A stretch of DNA of 64,000 bases from Ananas comosus (GCF_001540865.1 NC_033645.1:3466773-3530772), one strand, 5' to 3'. Shown: positions 18,655-37,429, counted from the stretch's first letter. A program made the numbers and translations. Notes: generated from the letters alone by a model not told the origin.

Positions 18655-19380
18655 TGTTAGGATTAGTCCACATTGGGATATCTAAGATATTCCTAATCTA
18701 CATGGAATAAGGAATAAATCTAAGAGATAGATTCTAATCTGTTTAAATCTCTATCTATGTGAGATTCAGTTAGAATAGGATTAAGCAAGAATTTAAGTAC
18801 CGTAGCACGGGGTCGTGCCGGAAATTTGCTGGCACGGTATGATATGGTGCGTACCGAGTCGTGCTGATGCGTGCCGGTCAAAAAAATTCTTGTGTGCCGA
18901 CACATAGTATCATGAAATATTTATTTTCTTTAGCAACAAAATATTCTAACTATTTATTATGTCTTTTTATCACATCTTTTGAACTTTATTGAGAAAATTA
19001 CTTACTAATTTAGAGAATAGAGGGTTTTAAGCTGTGCCATCGGCACGGGGTCTGTATCGTGCCGGTATCTTGTTGGCACGGTAAGACACGGTGGATACGG
19101 CCCGTGCCGACGGGCATTTAAAACTTTGGGATTAAGATTAATGTCTCCCTTATGGCCTATAAATAAATGAGATATTGGCCACATATATGACACAAAAGAA
19201 AAATTAATTTCATCTCTCCACAAAATTCTCTCTCGGGTTCACTCTAGAGCACCATCAGAAATCCTAGAGATTTGGGTGGTGTGTTGCGATCGACTGTGGT
19301 AGCCGATTACAACGAGTAAGAACAACGTGCAACAAATTGAGACAGCTTGTTGGCGGATCAATAAGTTCACAAAATAAGAT
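18655..19380 (+). mobile_element. LTR-like segment (solo or truncated) split by a hAT element
   Basis: Starts TGTTAGGATTAGTCCACATT, a beginning common in plant retrotransposon LTRs. With the hAT insertion (18786-19128) removed, the sequence continues into a promoter-like cctataaataaatg near 19158 and a transcript-like ctctctcgggttcactctag. No primer-binding site, gag or pol was found, and I found no 5-bp target-site duplication, so the right end is uncertain. Confidence 0.45.
18786..19128. mobile_element. hAT-type MITE
   Basis: 343 bp flanked by a perfect 8-bp direct repeat, ggattaag (18778-18785 and 19129-19136), the hAT target-site duplication length. Ends are caagaatttaagtaccgt and, reversed, caaagttttaaatgcccg; both start CA(A). 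GC-rich gcacgg/ccgtgc motifs lie inside each end. No transposase. It interrupts the LTR-like segment and is therefore the younger insertion. Confidence 0.75.
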
Positions 19381-19399
19381 GAGATAAGACCCTGATAAT

Positions 19400-21060
19400 T
19401 GCAACAAATTAAAATTTTCCTGGATCCCTTTTTTGGATTGTAATCAATTCACTAATTAAGGCTCATAAGATTGCATAGAATGCCGACATACAAGGCAAGG
19501 GTAAAAGACAGAGAAACATGAAAATCTTTTCTTGAAAGTGAGAAACATGGAGACCATAAATGCAAAGTGGTTGCATTGAGGAAAGGATGAACAGTATGAA
19601 GTATTAATTTGAAAAACTTCAAAAAGAATGAACAGCGAAACAACCAACAGTGCAAACAAAAAGATGACCAAAACACTATGTGCACCCTTTATATAGTAAA
19701 TGAAGTACTATCCAATATTCACTTATAGTTTCTTCATTAACTCTCACTTAGTAGTACATTTCTATCTTACAAATTGTTTCTAAATTTACAAACAATAAAT
19801 AGGAATGACTTTTAATTGTTTTCCAAGTAGACAATTGTTTCATTACTGTAGATAAAATCATAGCATAAGCATCATATGTAGGTGCAAGCTTAATTAGGGG
19901 CGCATAAGGTTCTTGTTCTTTTCTCTTTTTTCTTTTTTATGAATTAATTACCTCACTATGCACGCAACGTTTCAAAGAATTGAGCTTGAAACTAGCTAGC
20001 TAGGAGAACCATTGAAACTAGCTAGCTAGGAGAACCATGCACAATTTAAGAATCAATCCTTTTTAATTATCGTTTTGTCATAAAATTGTGTACGTAATAG
20101 CTAGTGATCGAGGCCTTTCGATCATATTTAATTAGGAGTTCGATCTCCAAAGCACCATTCCAAATAAATTAAAATTAAAAAACGCTAGCTGAAGCATTCA
20201 GCCTAGCCTGAGAAGACAAACTCGGCTCTTTAATTACCTCCACAACAAGAAAATTTATAAGCAATCCGAATAACCAGAAGCAAAGCTCCAGAAACTCGGA
20301 GCAGATTTAGATGTTCTCAAAATGAGGAAACACAAATTAAGTAAACATACACTAAAAAAGAGTAGCCGGAAAGGGCTTCACAAGACATAATATATATGCA
20401 GTGACTCCACAGTCTTAAGCCATGAACATGTGGACAAGGCAACTCCTCCATACAGTGCCTTATGGTCTCCCCCATGGAGCTCCCACCGCTACTTTAATAC
20501 CATAAAAAGAAACAATCCGCAAAGGAGAATGTGATGTCCGAATCCAATGCAACCCACCCTCACCCCCAAAGTACATTCCATCAAGCAATGATCTATCAGT
20601 GCCATCCACAGTACCGCTTGCTCGATTTGTCTACCGCTAATTCCACCAGTAAGTAAGTAATAGAACCTAGCTACAACTTGTAATACTACTATTATTAGCT
20701 ACTTAGCAAGCTGCCTCCTCCTCCTCTTCCTCCTCCTCCTACTACTACTACTACTACACTAAAACTAATATTATATTATTATTATTACTATTATACTCCT
20801 CCCCTTCCCTTCCCTAGCTAATTCCCTAATAGCCTTCCCTTCCCTTCTCTTCCCGGCCCACTGCTGCTGCTGCTGCTGCCGCCGCCGCCGCTAACCGAGC
20901 AATAATTAAGATCGCACCGGCAAGCTGAGAAACCCTCAGCTCTAACATCTATCTATCAAAGTGATCATAGATAGAGGTACGTTCGTGTACGTGTGCTCTC
21001 GATCGGTAGTTGCTTGCTTGCTTGCTTGCTCATAATTATAATTATAATAAATTATCAATT
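19400..21060. other. Intergenic DNA and 3' flank of the ALOG gene
   Basis: Mostly AT-rich. A 26-bp tandem duplication (tgaaactagctagctaggag...) occupies about 19987-20038. Short SSRs (CTC, CTA, TTA, GCT) lie at 20700-20890. Part of this is probably the 3' UTR of the minus-strand ALOG gene, but its end cannot be placed. Confidence 0.45.
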
Positions 21061-21068
21061 TTTATCGT

Positions 21069-21100
<32 letters not shown>

Positions 21101-21117
21101 CGAGAGAGAGTGAGAGC
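21069..21117. repeat. (GA)n microsatellite just 3' of the ALOG gene
   Basis: GA run with single C and T interruptions, ending a few bases beyond the ALOG stop codon. It would be in the 3' UTR. Confidence 0.85.
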
Positions 21118-21124
21118 TAGGAGA

Positions 21125-21802
21125 TTACTGGGTTGCACCTGTAGCAGGAGGAGGAGGGTTTCTTTCGGACGAGGGGCCGCAGCCGTCGGTGGCGCTGCCG
21201 TGCGTTGAGGCGGACTGAGTTGGGTGCTGGGCTGCAGGCTTTTTGCGCTTCTTCTTCTCGTAGCTGATGCCGCGGGCCTTGGCCTGCAGCTCGCGGACTT
21301 CGCGGAGGTAGAGCCTGACAGCACGGGCCCCGAAGGGGTTGTCCTCGGGCTTGCCCCCGTTCTCTTCGAAGGCGGCGCGGAGGCGGCCGATGAGCGCGTC
21401 GAGGGAGCCCCAGGCCTGGCGGAGTGGGCAGGGGCATGGGGCCGGGGGGTTGGGGTGGCCGTAGAAGGGGCACATCTGCGTGTGCACCTTCGTCTTCCCG
21501 AACTGGTCCAGGTATCGCAGGAACTCCAGCACGTGCGCCCCGCTGCACCGCGACAGCGACAGCGGCGGCCGGTGGTTCTTCAGGTACTGCCCGAACGTGT
21601 TCCAGTCCCGCCGCTTCTGCGACTCGTACCGGCTCAGCGAAGGCGACTGCGACTGCGATTGAGACGACAACGACGAGGACGAAGACGCCGCGGCGGCTGC
21701 GGCTGCGGCTGCGGCCGAGGAGGAGGACGAGGCGGCGGCGGCGGCGGCGGAGATGAAGGGATCGGAAGGAGGGCTGTCGGGTGTGTTGGGGAATACGTTC
21801 AT
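21125..21802 (-). CDS. ALOG-domain nuclear protein (LSH / G1-like)
   Basis: A 225-residue, single-exon member of the plant ALOG family (LIGHT-DEPENDENT SHORT HYPOCOTYLS / rice G1, G1-like). These are nuclear regulators of light response, organ boundaries and inflorescence or floral development. A Ser/Ala low-complexity N-terminus (about 19-57) is followed by the conserved domain from about R58 ([17 protein letters not shown]) to about 188. The domain includes the zinc-ribbon-like insert [17 protein letters not shown] and ends in [20 protein letters not shown]. The basic run KKKRKKP just after it is the nuclear localisation signal seen in this family. Length and lack of introns are typical. 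The start is the only ATG upstream of the domain in frame. The coding sequence is very GC-rich. A (GA)n run lies about 250 bp upstream. Which paralogue it is cannot be decided from the sequence alone. Confidence 0.93.
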   Translation of the reverse strand: MNVFPNTPDSPPSDPFISAAAAAASSSSSAAAAAAAAAASSSSSLSSQSQSQSPSLSRYESQKRRDWNTFGQYLKNHRPPLSLSRCSGAHVLEFLRYLDQFGKTKVHTQMCPFYGHPNPPAPCPCPLRQAWGSLDALIGRLRAAFEENGGKPEDNPFGARAVRLYLREVRELQAKARGISYEKKKRKKPAAQHPTQSASTHGSATDGCGPSSERNPPPPATGATQ

Positions 21803-22053
21803 GGCGGGCGGAACTGGATGGACTCGACTCGATCGATCGATCGATCGAGTGTACCGCTACTGTTAGGGTTGTCGGCTGCCCAGCTAGGTAACTTTTCGTT
21901 TGGAATGGGAGGAGGAGAGATCAGTTATAGGAGACTACTTCGATCGAGTCTGGGGTGTGAGCGTGTATGTGTGAACAAGAGTAGTTGTACGTGAAATTAT
22001 AAGTGGCTTACATTAATTATATGGGTGGCATGTTAGGATGATGATGGTCACCT

Positions 22054-22055
<2 letters not shown>

Positions 22056-22100
<45 letters not shown>
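22056..22100. repeat. (GA)n microsatellite upstream of the ALOG gene
   Basis: Long GA run about 250 bp upstream of the ALOG start codon (gene on the minus strand). GAGA runs in plant promoters are bound by BBR/BPC factors. A role here is possible but only inferred. Confidence 0.88.
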
Positions 22101-22101
<1 letters not shown>

Positions 22102-22259
22102 ACCAGATGAAAAAAGAAAAAAAAAAAAAGAAAAAAAAAAAAGAAGAAAGGAAAAAAGGACAAACTCAGATGAGAGTGGAAATAGGTAGCTAGCTAGTTT
22201 GTGCAGGTGGTAATAATTAATCTTCTCTATGCTATGCTGATGCAAGAGGAGAGGAGGAG

Positions 22260-23192
22260 TGATCTGCAGATGTAATTCAAAGTTTTGGCTTCCGATGATT
22301 AGGGGGAAAGAGATCGATGGAGGATGAGGAATAGTATTTTATGGGAGAAATTAAGGATAGGATATGAAGTGATGGAAGAATATTGTGGTGCGGCCGGGAA
22401 AGGGAGGGGGCCGGGACTGATCTCGTGAAGCTAGGCCGCCAGAGATGTGGAGGATCGACTGTCTTACGTACTCTTGCTCTCTCTCTTTCCTACTGATCAT
22501 CAGCTCTCTCCAGCGAAGGGGAAATCTAGCTCTTGTGCAAGGCTCAACATATATATATATATATATATATATAGTACTAGCTAGGGAACATGGGAGGTTG
22601 TGGGTTTGGTGGATTCCATGCTTTGCTTTCCACAGAAAGTTTACAAGATCTTGCGCAATATGTTTGGCCTAAGCGAGAGGAAAGATGGGACTCATATTTC
22701 TGAAATTTTGGCGTTCGCAGTGGTTGGAAGAAGATGGTGGAAAAGGGAAAGCTGAGGAGCGGGGGTAAAGTACCAGCGGATTCACCATTTGATACAATGA
22801 ATGCGGAGAGATTTGTAAAATGACCAAAATGCCTAGCTAGCAAGCTCTTGCGTAACTGTATCATGATTTTTTAAAATATCTAATAATCCTTAATTAATTT
22901 TATTTACCTGCTAGTCAAGAAAACCAAAAACAACCTGATTGCATGCCAATGCATGATAAGAGGCATGTTAATACTATTTCTGAATTATTTTCTATTAGAT
23001 GGATTATGTAAGGAGCAAGTTTGGACGCTTCCATGCATGTTTTTGAAGATAGTATTTTTTTAAAGGATATTCTATGATTAGTATTCGAGGTTCTAAATTT
23101 AAAACTTAATTATTTTATATTTCGAGTTGAACTGGTTGTTTGCTATCTTTCGCTCTCAAGTCTCAACATATATAAAAAGAAAAAAAAAAGAA

Positions 23193-23259
<67 letters not shown>

Positions 23260-24000
23260 CATTGTAAACTTCTATTCAAAATGTTATCCATTCGTAATAA
23301 TTAGGTTGGAGATTGTATTTTTGGCAAAAGAAGATGTGCTGCCAATAGAAGATGCAAAATTTTGCCCACTCCAAACATTAGGGACAGCAATTTTTAGATT
23401 CTTCAATTTCAGGTGGGCTAGAAGGAAAGATACCCTATCAATTGCACAGATGCGTACAATAATTATGATACAGTGCGTGCACATACTTGTCGAAATTTTG
23501 AAAATAATTTTTATTTAATGTTATTTTAAAAATTCAACGGTTGTACAATTTATATTTTTCCTAATAATATGCACTCCTTGCTATATTATCCAATTGTTTT
23601 TCCAAGAATAATTACGTCCTTAAAAATTATCATGATTCTTCAATTTATATTTTTCCTAATAATATGCACTCCTTGCTATATTATCTAAAGAGGTGATAAG
23701 ATTCATAAAGACAACTATCAACTTCAAATTATCAAACAGAAGAAATACAACTGCAACAGTTACATCTACACAAAACCAAACAAACTATATGTAATTATAA
23801 CTGCTACATTTTTAACTGCATGTATTTTTAACTACACTGCATTTACAACTACATCCAACCAAACGGCTCCTTAAAGAACATGCACACAATTAATGTAAAC
23901 GTTAATATCCACTCTTACGATAAATCAGGGTATGCCCTAATAACAGTTAGTATCACTCGTATAAAAGATCTTGAGTCCAAATTAATTAACTCGGGCACCG
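22260..24000. other. Intergenic DNA upstream of the ALOG gene, microsatellite-rich
   Basis: Holds (TA)n runs at 22547-22573 and 23194-23257 and a 45-bp direct repeat (23546-23590 and 23641-23685, 95 bp apart, near-identical). Distal promoter elements of the ALOG gene could lie here, but none are recognisable. No coding region supported. Confidence 0.45.
23546..23685. repeat. 45-bp direct repeat
   Basis: The stretch beginning caatttatatttttcctaat is present at 23546-23590 and again at 23641-23685, nearly identical, with about 50 bp between copies. Confidence 0.85.
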
Positions 24001-24009
24001 TATGTGTGT

Positions 24010-24240
24010 AGAATTGAGCTTCTATGCTTTTAAAAAGTGTCAAGTCATTGGTACTTGTAAGTTTTCGGCTCTTTGATTAAGGGACGTGTGGTTAGGATGA
24101 TGTGGACCCCCTAAGGTTGAGTGGGTGGTTGGTTGAATACTATAATCTAACGGGTAAAAATGATCAAAGACGTAGATCTAACGGTAAAAAATTTACAAGC
24201 ACTAAGTGCTTGGTACTTTTACAAGCACCATAACAGGACT
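24010..24240. mobile_element. Foldback MITE next to (TA)n (family C)
   Basis: The left arm (about 24018-24075, with agtcattggtacttgtaagttt) and the reversed right arm (agcacttagtgcttgtaaattt) are imperfect inverted copies. The right end abuts a (TA)n run at 24240-24265. The interior gacgtgtggttaggatgatg links it to the arm at 15.0 kb. No transposase. Confidence 0.55.
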
Positions 24241-24269
24241 ATATATATATATATATATATATATAATCA

Positions 24270-25572
24270 ACCTAATCATGTTCTACATGACAAACGAATC
24301 CACGAAAAATTTGTCCCACACCATAATTAACTTAGCCAAAAGATGATTGCTACTAATTATATATTATATAAATCGATGGCTAACAACTGCCAAAGTTTAG
24401 TCTACTAAGTTCAAATGAGGAGGAAGTAATTAAGTAGGCAGACTTATACGTACATGTATGCACTGAACAGGTTCTCCTTGACGAGAGTGGCGAGATTAGT
24501 TAGATCATCAGTGCATACCTTCTTCTGTTAAATTTTGAAAGGTCGGTCTACTAATCCGTAAAAGTGTCATCGTTCAGGAGTGTCCGGTTCACTTTTCCCT
24601 AATAACTTAATTATTGAGGTCGCAGGGAGAACTATTGATTGATTCAAATTTACACTTAACAGAATAGTAGTGCTGCCCGGTCTACGGCCTAGTTTGGATT
24701 ATAATTCTATAATTTTACCCTTCAGAAAGCTATATTTTTTCTACAAGATTTGTCACTCTTTTTCCCTATGCTAAAAATAATAAAATAAAAAAAATAGATA
24801 AACCTTCCAACAACTCTTGGATCGATGAGGTTCTATAAAGATATATATATTACAGCTCTTTTTAGTTGTAGACTTAGGACTACTCTTTACAAAAAAGAGA
24901 AGTTCTAAATCTACAACACAAAAGGGAGTTGAAATTCTACAACTCTCCGTCCTATGATTTAGCGAAAAGTTTTGTATAATAAAATAGCGGTGTGCTGATG
25001 TGCCGTACGCAGATTAATTTATATAATTATATTATCCACTAGGACAATAGTAGAGGGGATCAGTAGGCACAGGCGTATCCAGAGCATTAGTCTATGCATG
25101 GTGTAGCCTGGTAGAAAGCTAGCATGCACTCATATCGTGGCTTAGTATTAATAATAAAGCTGGCGCTGCAACTATTTGTACTTTTTGTACCGATTAGCCT
25201 CCAACGTTACAAAGCTTGATAGGAGGAGCAATAAGCGTACATGCCGAAGACAAGCTTGGCCGTGCTGAGTAAATCCTAATTACTCATGCAACTGGCGCCT
25301 CTGACGTTTTTGACTATGTGCTCAGAAAGGAGGAGGGGGGGAGGGGGGCTCCGCATGCGGAGGTGGGAGAGCAAATAAAAGAAGCCAAAAAGGTTAGTAC
25401 ACGCTTGTGTTGCTACATAAATGGGGAGGTGGTTTGTTATCGATCCGGGCCGGTCCAAAACTACATGGGCGGGCAGCGGAAACAGGTTCTAGTAAATTTG
25501 CACGTGACAGGTTCATATTGATCCCCTAGTCCTTCGCTGACATGTTTTATTCCCACCACACTCTCAGCTCCT

Positions 25573-25575
<3 letters not shown>
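24270..25575. other. Intergenic DNA, no gene seen
   Basis: No supported gene, RNA gene or classifiable transposon. A short open frame in the G-rich patch around 25330 has no family resemblance. Confidence 0.4.
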
Positions 25576-25625
<50 letters not shown>

Positions 25626-25626
25626 N
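25576..25626. repeat. (TA)n microsatellite ending at an N
   Basis: TA run followed by a single N at 25626, probably an assembly join. Confidence 0.9.
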
Positions 25627-25680
25627 TTGCAATTCTATAGCTATAGCCACTGTACAATCTGAGTTTTATATATAAATATA

Positions 25681-26236
25681 TAGAGAGAGAGAGAGAGAGA
25701 GAGAGTCCAACTGCTATCCTATCGATAGCACGGAGGCTTTCGTGCTACTAAGTTATTTTCAATGATGCGGCTTCCAAATCGACGATTGGCTCCATTAGAC
25801 TTGATCTACACTATTGAAAGTATTCGAAAACTAAATTTTAAAATTTTTCGACATCATTTGGCCAGTGATCAAAAGGTCTCAAAATTGACAATTTTAATGA
25901 TAGATGTGATGTATTTGTAAATTTAACGGTGTAAAACAATCCAAATTAGATGAAATTTTTATAGAAAATTTTTTTACTATTTAGAGTAAGATCAGTACCT
26001 CTGATCTTAAATTCAAGTCTTCTATCATCATTTTTTATAAGATTTTTATTTTCAGCCGTTTATTTTAGGCTACTTGTTTGATAGGTAAATGATACCGAAA
26101 AATTATGAAATTTAGTTTCCAAATACTTTCAATAGTGTAGATCAAGTCTAACGGAGCCGATCGTCGATTTGGAAGCCGCATCATTGAAAATAACTTGGTA
26201 GCACGGAAGAGTCCATGCTACCGATAGTATATCAGC

Positions 26237-26252
<16 letters not shown>
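25681..26252. mobile_element. Foldback MITE with about 150-bp inverted ends (family B)
   Basis: The left arm includes gatgcggcttccaaatcgac. The right arm read backwards gives the same string and stays near-identical for roughly 150 bp. The outermost parts are (GA)n on the left and (CT)n on the right, then TA repeats. The interior is about 270 bp with no open frame. Any target-site duplication is hidden in the microsatellite. The structure resembles the rice Micron family, which sits in (TA)n tracts. Assignment to that family is not shown. Confidence 0.78.
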
Positions 26253-26274
<22 letters not shown>

Positions 26275-26816
26275 GGCTAATGCTACTATCCTATTAATAG
26301 GATAGGAGCACTTGTCATATCAAGTTGTTCTCGATGATCGAGATTCCGAATCGATGATCGGAGCTGTTGAAGTTGATCTAGAGTATTTGAAATATCTAGA
26401 AACTAAATTTCATAAATTTTGATAATGGTTTACATAGTGATCAAAGTGTCGTAAAATCAACAATTTTTGACGGCCTATATGAGCCATTTGCTTGTTTAAC
26501 GGTGTAGAGCAATCCAAATTACTTGAATTTTTGATAGAAAATTCTTTATACTATTTAGATAATATTTGATAACTCTGATTACGAACTGAGAAAGTCTAAC
26601 CTCTATTTTAAGAATGTTATTCATTTATGACCGTTCATTTTTCAACTCTTAAGATGAACTTGATAATGATTTTTAAATATTACAAAGTTTGGTTTCTAAA
26701 CATTACTAATTGTGTAGATCAAATTCAACGGTGCCGATTATCAATTTGAAGTTCCGATTATTCAAATCGACTTGATAGGACAAGGGTCCCAATCCTATTA
26801 ATAGAATAATAGCCGG

Positions 26817-26820
<4 letters not shown>
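26275..26820. mobile_element. Second foldback MITE, related to family B
   Basis: The left end ggctaatgctactatcctat and the reversed right end ggctattattctattaatag begin inverted arms of about 140 bp that are more diverged than those of the upstream copy. (TA)n runs border both sides (26252-26274 and 26822-26854). It shares segments such as gttgatctagagtatttgaa with gacttgatctacactattga of its neighbour. Confidence 0.7.
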
Positions 26821-26854
<34 letters not shown>

Positions 26855-26857
<3 letters not shown>

Positions 26858-26960
26858 GAACTGGAATACTACCGGTAGCAAACGGGCTCTGTTGCCATCC
26901 ATTTGTTTTCGATGATGGAGCCTTCAAATCAACGATCGGCACCATTGACACTACATATAT
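26855..26960. mobile_element. Single arm of a foldback MITE (family A)
   Basis: Begins gttgaactggaatactaccg directly after (TA)n and contains cgatgatggagccttcaaat. It matches the arms of the element at 57.05 kb. The opposite arm is missing, so this is a truncated copy. Confidence 0.6.
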
Positions 26961-27997
26961 GATATTCAAAAACAAAGCATAAGCAAAGGGAAGTTCAGAA
27001 CCAGCATATAATCATCCCTTGGGGCTGAATAAAATAAGAGGAAGAAAAATACTAGCTATATACTTTCCAGAAAACAAAGGGTAAGTCTTACACCCGCTGA
27101 TTAAGGAATTTATTTTTTGAAAACATTAACTTTCAGATGAGTAGAGTGTCACATTTACACCCACTTTCCACTTTTTAGGTATACAGTAATCTATTACTAT
27201 GGGTTCGAAAATAGAAGAATGGCCGCCGATCACTTGCTACGTTGAAGCAGCAAATCGATTACTACTGAAACGTAACAAACAAAGTGATGTGCCACTTCTA
27301 CGACAATGATCGTTAAAGCTGCACCAGCTTCGCACGTCTATGTTAATAACTAATTTCTCAAGACAAATGCTTCACTAACAGCAAACTAATAACAACAGTT
27401 ATCTTAGAAGAACACCAAGAAGCATGAAATTATTGTACACCCATGAAACATTTGGATACAGAATCCCAGCCCACCACTGGAACTTTTCACCATATGAAAT
27501 CAGAGATAAAACAGCAACACAACCAAAGATATACAAGGGAGCAGAGTGGTAGAACATAAAAGTAACAGCATGAAAAAAGGAAGGGGTGGTGGGGGGGGTA
27601 CCATTTCAGCGATTTAAATAGCTAATGATTCATATTTCGAGTTTGCATAGCAAACATTAACATACTCAAATGTGCATGAAAGTACACAAGTTGGTTCAGA
27701 TTGGAAATGCCATTGGTTTTCACAAAAACATTACAACCAGAGCGATGAACACCATCCCCTTCCCATGAGTGACCTAGAGCACCAACATACACGGCCTTAG
27801 AAACAAGGAATCAAATTAAGAGCAGTTCTTACGTTCAGCTCATCACAGATGAAATTACTCTCAGATTCCAGAAATCCAGAATAAACATTCCAGGGAGTGA
27901 CAAATAAGCTTGCTTGCAGACATGACAAGATCAGCTTTTACCCGTTCCATTACGAGAGAGGTATGCCAAATGGCTTATTTTAATCCCAGCATCTAGG
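26961..27997. other. Intergenic DNA and 3' UTR of CDC5
   Basis: The part next to the CDC5 stop codon is probably its 3' UTR. The polyadenylation site is not certain. No other feature is supported. Confidence 0.4.
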
Positions 27998-34141
<6,144 letters not shown>

Positions 34142-37100
34142 TCATGTCTTCACCTTCCGCACGAGCCCCTCGCGCTGACTTCGGAAGTGACTGAGAATCT
34201 GCTGTGCCTGCACAGAACAAATTGCCTAAGCATCAAAGCTTTATTTTCTCTACGAACAATCAAATGTATAGTCTATCTAACTCAAGAGCAGGAAAAGGAA
34301 ATTGCAAATACTCTTAAACAGAAAAAAGGATCACAGGGAAACACAGGGAGTCACCCTGTGTTTTACAGTCAAAAAAGAAAAAGAGGATCACTCACCTTTT
34401 CCTTGGCCCTGGGTGTTCCAAACTGAGACAAGGCAATAAGAGGCGGCACGGCTCCTTCTTGCAGAACCAGACAACAAAATCTGTTGTTATGGAGACACAT
34501 TTGCAGCAAAGCTGAAGCTGCATTCTCCTTTCCTCTTTGAGAACCAGTCTCAACTATCTCAACAAGCAAAGGAATCCCACCTTCTTGTGTAATAGCCACT
34601 CTGCCTTCAGGTATTGTCGACAAATTCGCCAATAGAGCCACTGATTTATCGGCCATTCCTTTGCTTGGGTCCATAAGCTCAACAAGGTACTTAACCGCAC
34701 CAGCTTGAACCATCCTTGCCTTATTCTCATGGCATATGGAGAGATTGAATAAAGCAGTGGAAGCATCTTTTCTCCCTCTAGGGCTTCCCGAGCCTAATAG
34801 ATTGACTAGTGCCCTAATCGCATTCGAACGGCCGATTTTGACTTTATAGTCATCTAATACAGAGAGGCTGAAGAGAGCTGCTGCTGAGTTTTCTTTGGCC
34901 TCCATGGTCCCACATTCCAACACATAAATAAGTGGTTCGATAGCTCCTGCTTCTGCTATGAGAACTTTATTATTCCCATCAATGGATAAGTTCAACAGAG
35001 CTGTAACAGCGTTTTCCTGAACTGTTTTTACCGTGGAATGGAGTAGTGAGACTAATGGAACAATAGCACAACATTTCGCAATCAGTACACGGTTTTCCGT
35101 GTTGTGCTTTGTAAGAAGTCTTAGCTCTGATGCAGCAGCTGTTTGTGCTTCTGGATTTTGGCTCTTTAGGTTCTCTACTAGTTTCTGAACATGCAAAGAG
35201 GTGGTAAGATCATTGAATTCTGGAGAGCAAAGTGAAGAGAGATTCATGATGTTATTGCTATTCTCGCTCTTACAGCGATAAACCTGGTTTGGAGAAAACC
35301 ATGAAGAAAAACCTATTTCTTTATTCAAAGGAGAGGATGATGGAAAGGAGACTTCTCCCCTAGCTTTTTCATCAAGCTTCGCTGATTGCCCAATGCTGGA
35401 AATGACACTTGTAATGGATTCACTTTCACTATGGGAGCTCTTCTTTTCAAGAGAATCACTTTTCTGCAATTTAGTCATTTCTGCTGTAATTTCTTCGACA
35501 CATCCAGATGAAATCTTATGTCTCTGCTGTTCTGAGCGATCAAAATACTTAACTGAGGATCCGGAGAATGAATCTTTGTGCGAAATATTTGTTAAGAAAG
35601 GATTTGTGATTTGATCTAATCGTACAGAATCGCATTGCTTTATATTGTTCTCTTCACACCAGCTTGCAATCAATGCATTCACTGTGTAGTTTGAAATTAA
35701 TTCTGTGTGAACAAGGGTTTGACGCGTCTTTGGACAGACTCTTAAACCGTTATCAAGCCATTTCTGTATAAAAGATCTTTCATATGTCTGTCCTGAGGCA
35801 ACAATTACTGGATCCAGCATTAGTTGCAAAGAGAGAGGACACCGAAAATGTGAAGGAATTGGAATCCCATTTATAAAACCAAATTGTTCGAGTTTAGCAA
35901 CACAATAGCGAATGTGGTTGACAAGATCGGTGATCTGATTCATAATAACTGCTTCTTCAGACTTCTGCTTGAGCTCGAGCTTTAGTCTTTCCTTTTCCAG
36001 AGCTACACTTTCCATCAGGAGTTCTTGATTTGATGCCAAACCAATAGTGTCCACAATCTTTATGATATCTTCTAAGCTAGGAATTACATTTTCTCTCAGA
36101 TCTTTGAGAGCATTCTCAATTAGTTCAGTTACTGGTTCCAGCTCTGCGCATTGAAGTTCCTGCATGCAGTGCTAAAAGACCAATTACTAGCGTTAGCATT
36201 GCAGTCATTATAGTAGACTAGAACGATGAGTAAAACAGAGGGGAATGAATTAAGAACTAGTATTATGAGAAGGTTTCTATATATTATTTAAGCACTATTC
36301 AATTTATCAAGTACCTGGATGCTAGATAGAAGTGTAGTAAATGAAGAGGACTGTAACAATTTATTCAAGATTTGGCATATAACAATTGATGATCTTTGTA
36401 CTTTCAACAGTATTGGACCACTTTGTAGAACCTGCAAGTATTCGGAATGAGGATTAGCCACAGTTGAATCTCCAACAATCAATTTAGAAAGGAAAAAAAC
36501 CAAATAGTATAATGAATTAAAGAGATAACCAAAGCATGATGTCAAGATGCTTCAGAGAATTATTTGACCTTTATGAAAGCTGGTTTACAGGCGGAATAAC
36601 CCCATTGGACATCATAACACTGCATATCTATCATTGCCTCATAAATTTGTGAGCTAAGGGGTAAAGTTGACTATAAGAGTTCCCAACACAGCAGGGTTAA
36701 ACTTCGCCAATTTCATAATCTAAACTCATCTCATCTCAACATAGAAAGAAAAGTCATAATAGCCCATCCCTACTGAAAAACAGGCTATAAGGCCGCTTTT
36801 AGAAAATCAAGATCCTATGGCACTACAAATGTTCTTCACTGGGCTAAGAATAAACAGTAATCTACATAAACCAGCATATGATTTGGCCACCGGAGAGAGA
36901 TACTTGGCACGACAGTCATGCTTAGATGATTCTTTACATTGAACTAACACCCAATAGCATTTCATTTTAGATGCATTGGGATTAAAAGCACTAAGGACCA
37001 AGAGTTCAGGTTCGTGTAAAAAATTAAAGAATCACAAGCATTGCTACAATTGCCAATTAGCTCCAGAAAGAGGAAAGTTTAGAATTCGGCAAATAAACAA

Positions 37101-37422
37101 AGTTTCACATGGAGTGGTTAGAGAACATATGAAGTGAGCTAGCACTCACACTGTATATCTTGCTCATCCTCTGAGGCAACCTCTCCATGAATTCTCTAGC
37201 TTCATTAACAGTTTCGTCAAGCTCCTCAAATGCTTTAACAAGTTGTTCATGCGAAGGGATCGGAGAGCCAAAGGCTTCATCAAGTATGGGCTTCAGTAGC
37301 TTTAATATGTCAACTATATTCCTGAAGTCTTTTACAACTGGAGTTTTACCGGTCTGGCAAGCTACCAGATGAATAAGCCGAGAAATACTGTTAACGAGGC
37401 CTCCGATAACTTTCCTGTCCAT
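34142..37422 (-). CDS. U-box / ARM-repeat E3 ubiquitin ligase, PUB3/PUB4 type
   Basis: Plant U-box ubiquitin ligase that transfers ubiquitin from an E2 to substrates recognised through ARM repeats. Relatives (PUB4, rice SPL11) act in receptor-kinase, immunity and meristem signalling. Coding exons: 37150-37422, 36315-36431, 34396-36171, 34142-34207, all GT-AG in frame, giving about 743 residues (PUB3 760, PUB4 826). The N-terminal helical U-box-associated domain covers about 1-220. The U-box at about 235-308 starts IPIPSHFRCPLSLQLMLDPV and has SGQTYERSFIQKWL. A Ser-rich linker follows, then ARM repeats (about 465-720) with the usual ENAVTALLNLSIDGNNK pattern. The last exon adds AQQILSHFRSQREG, as at the PUB4 C-terminus. 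The acceptor TAG at 37430 just before the ATG implies a leader intron, with a good donor at 37969. A CT-rich leader follows upstream. Confidence 0.93.
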
Positions 37423-37429
37423 AGCACCT

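Noticed and set aside
21224..21994. 256-residue plus-strand open frame across the ALOG gene
   Set aside because: It is antisense to a clearly conserved ALOG domain and is open only because the region is GC-rich.
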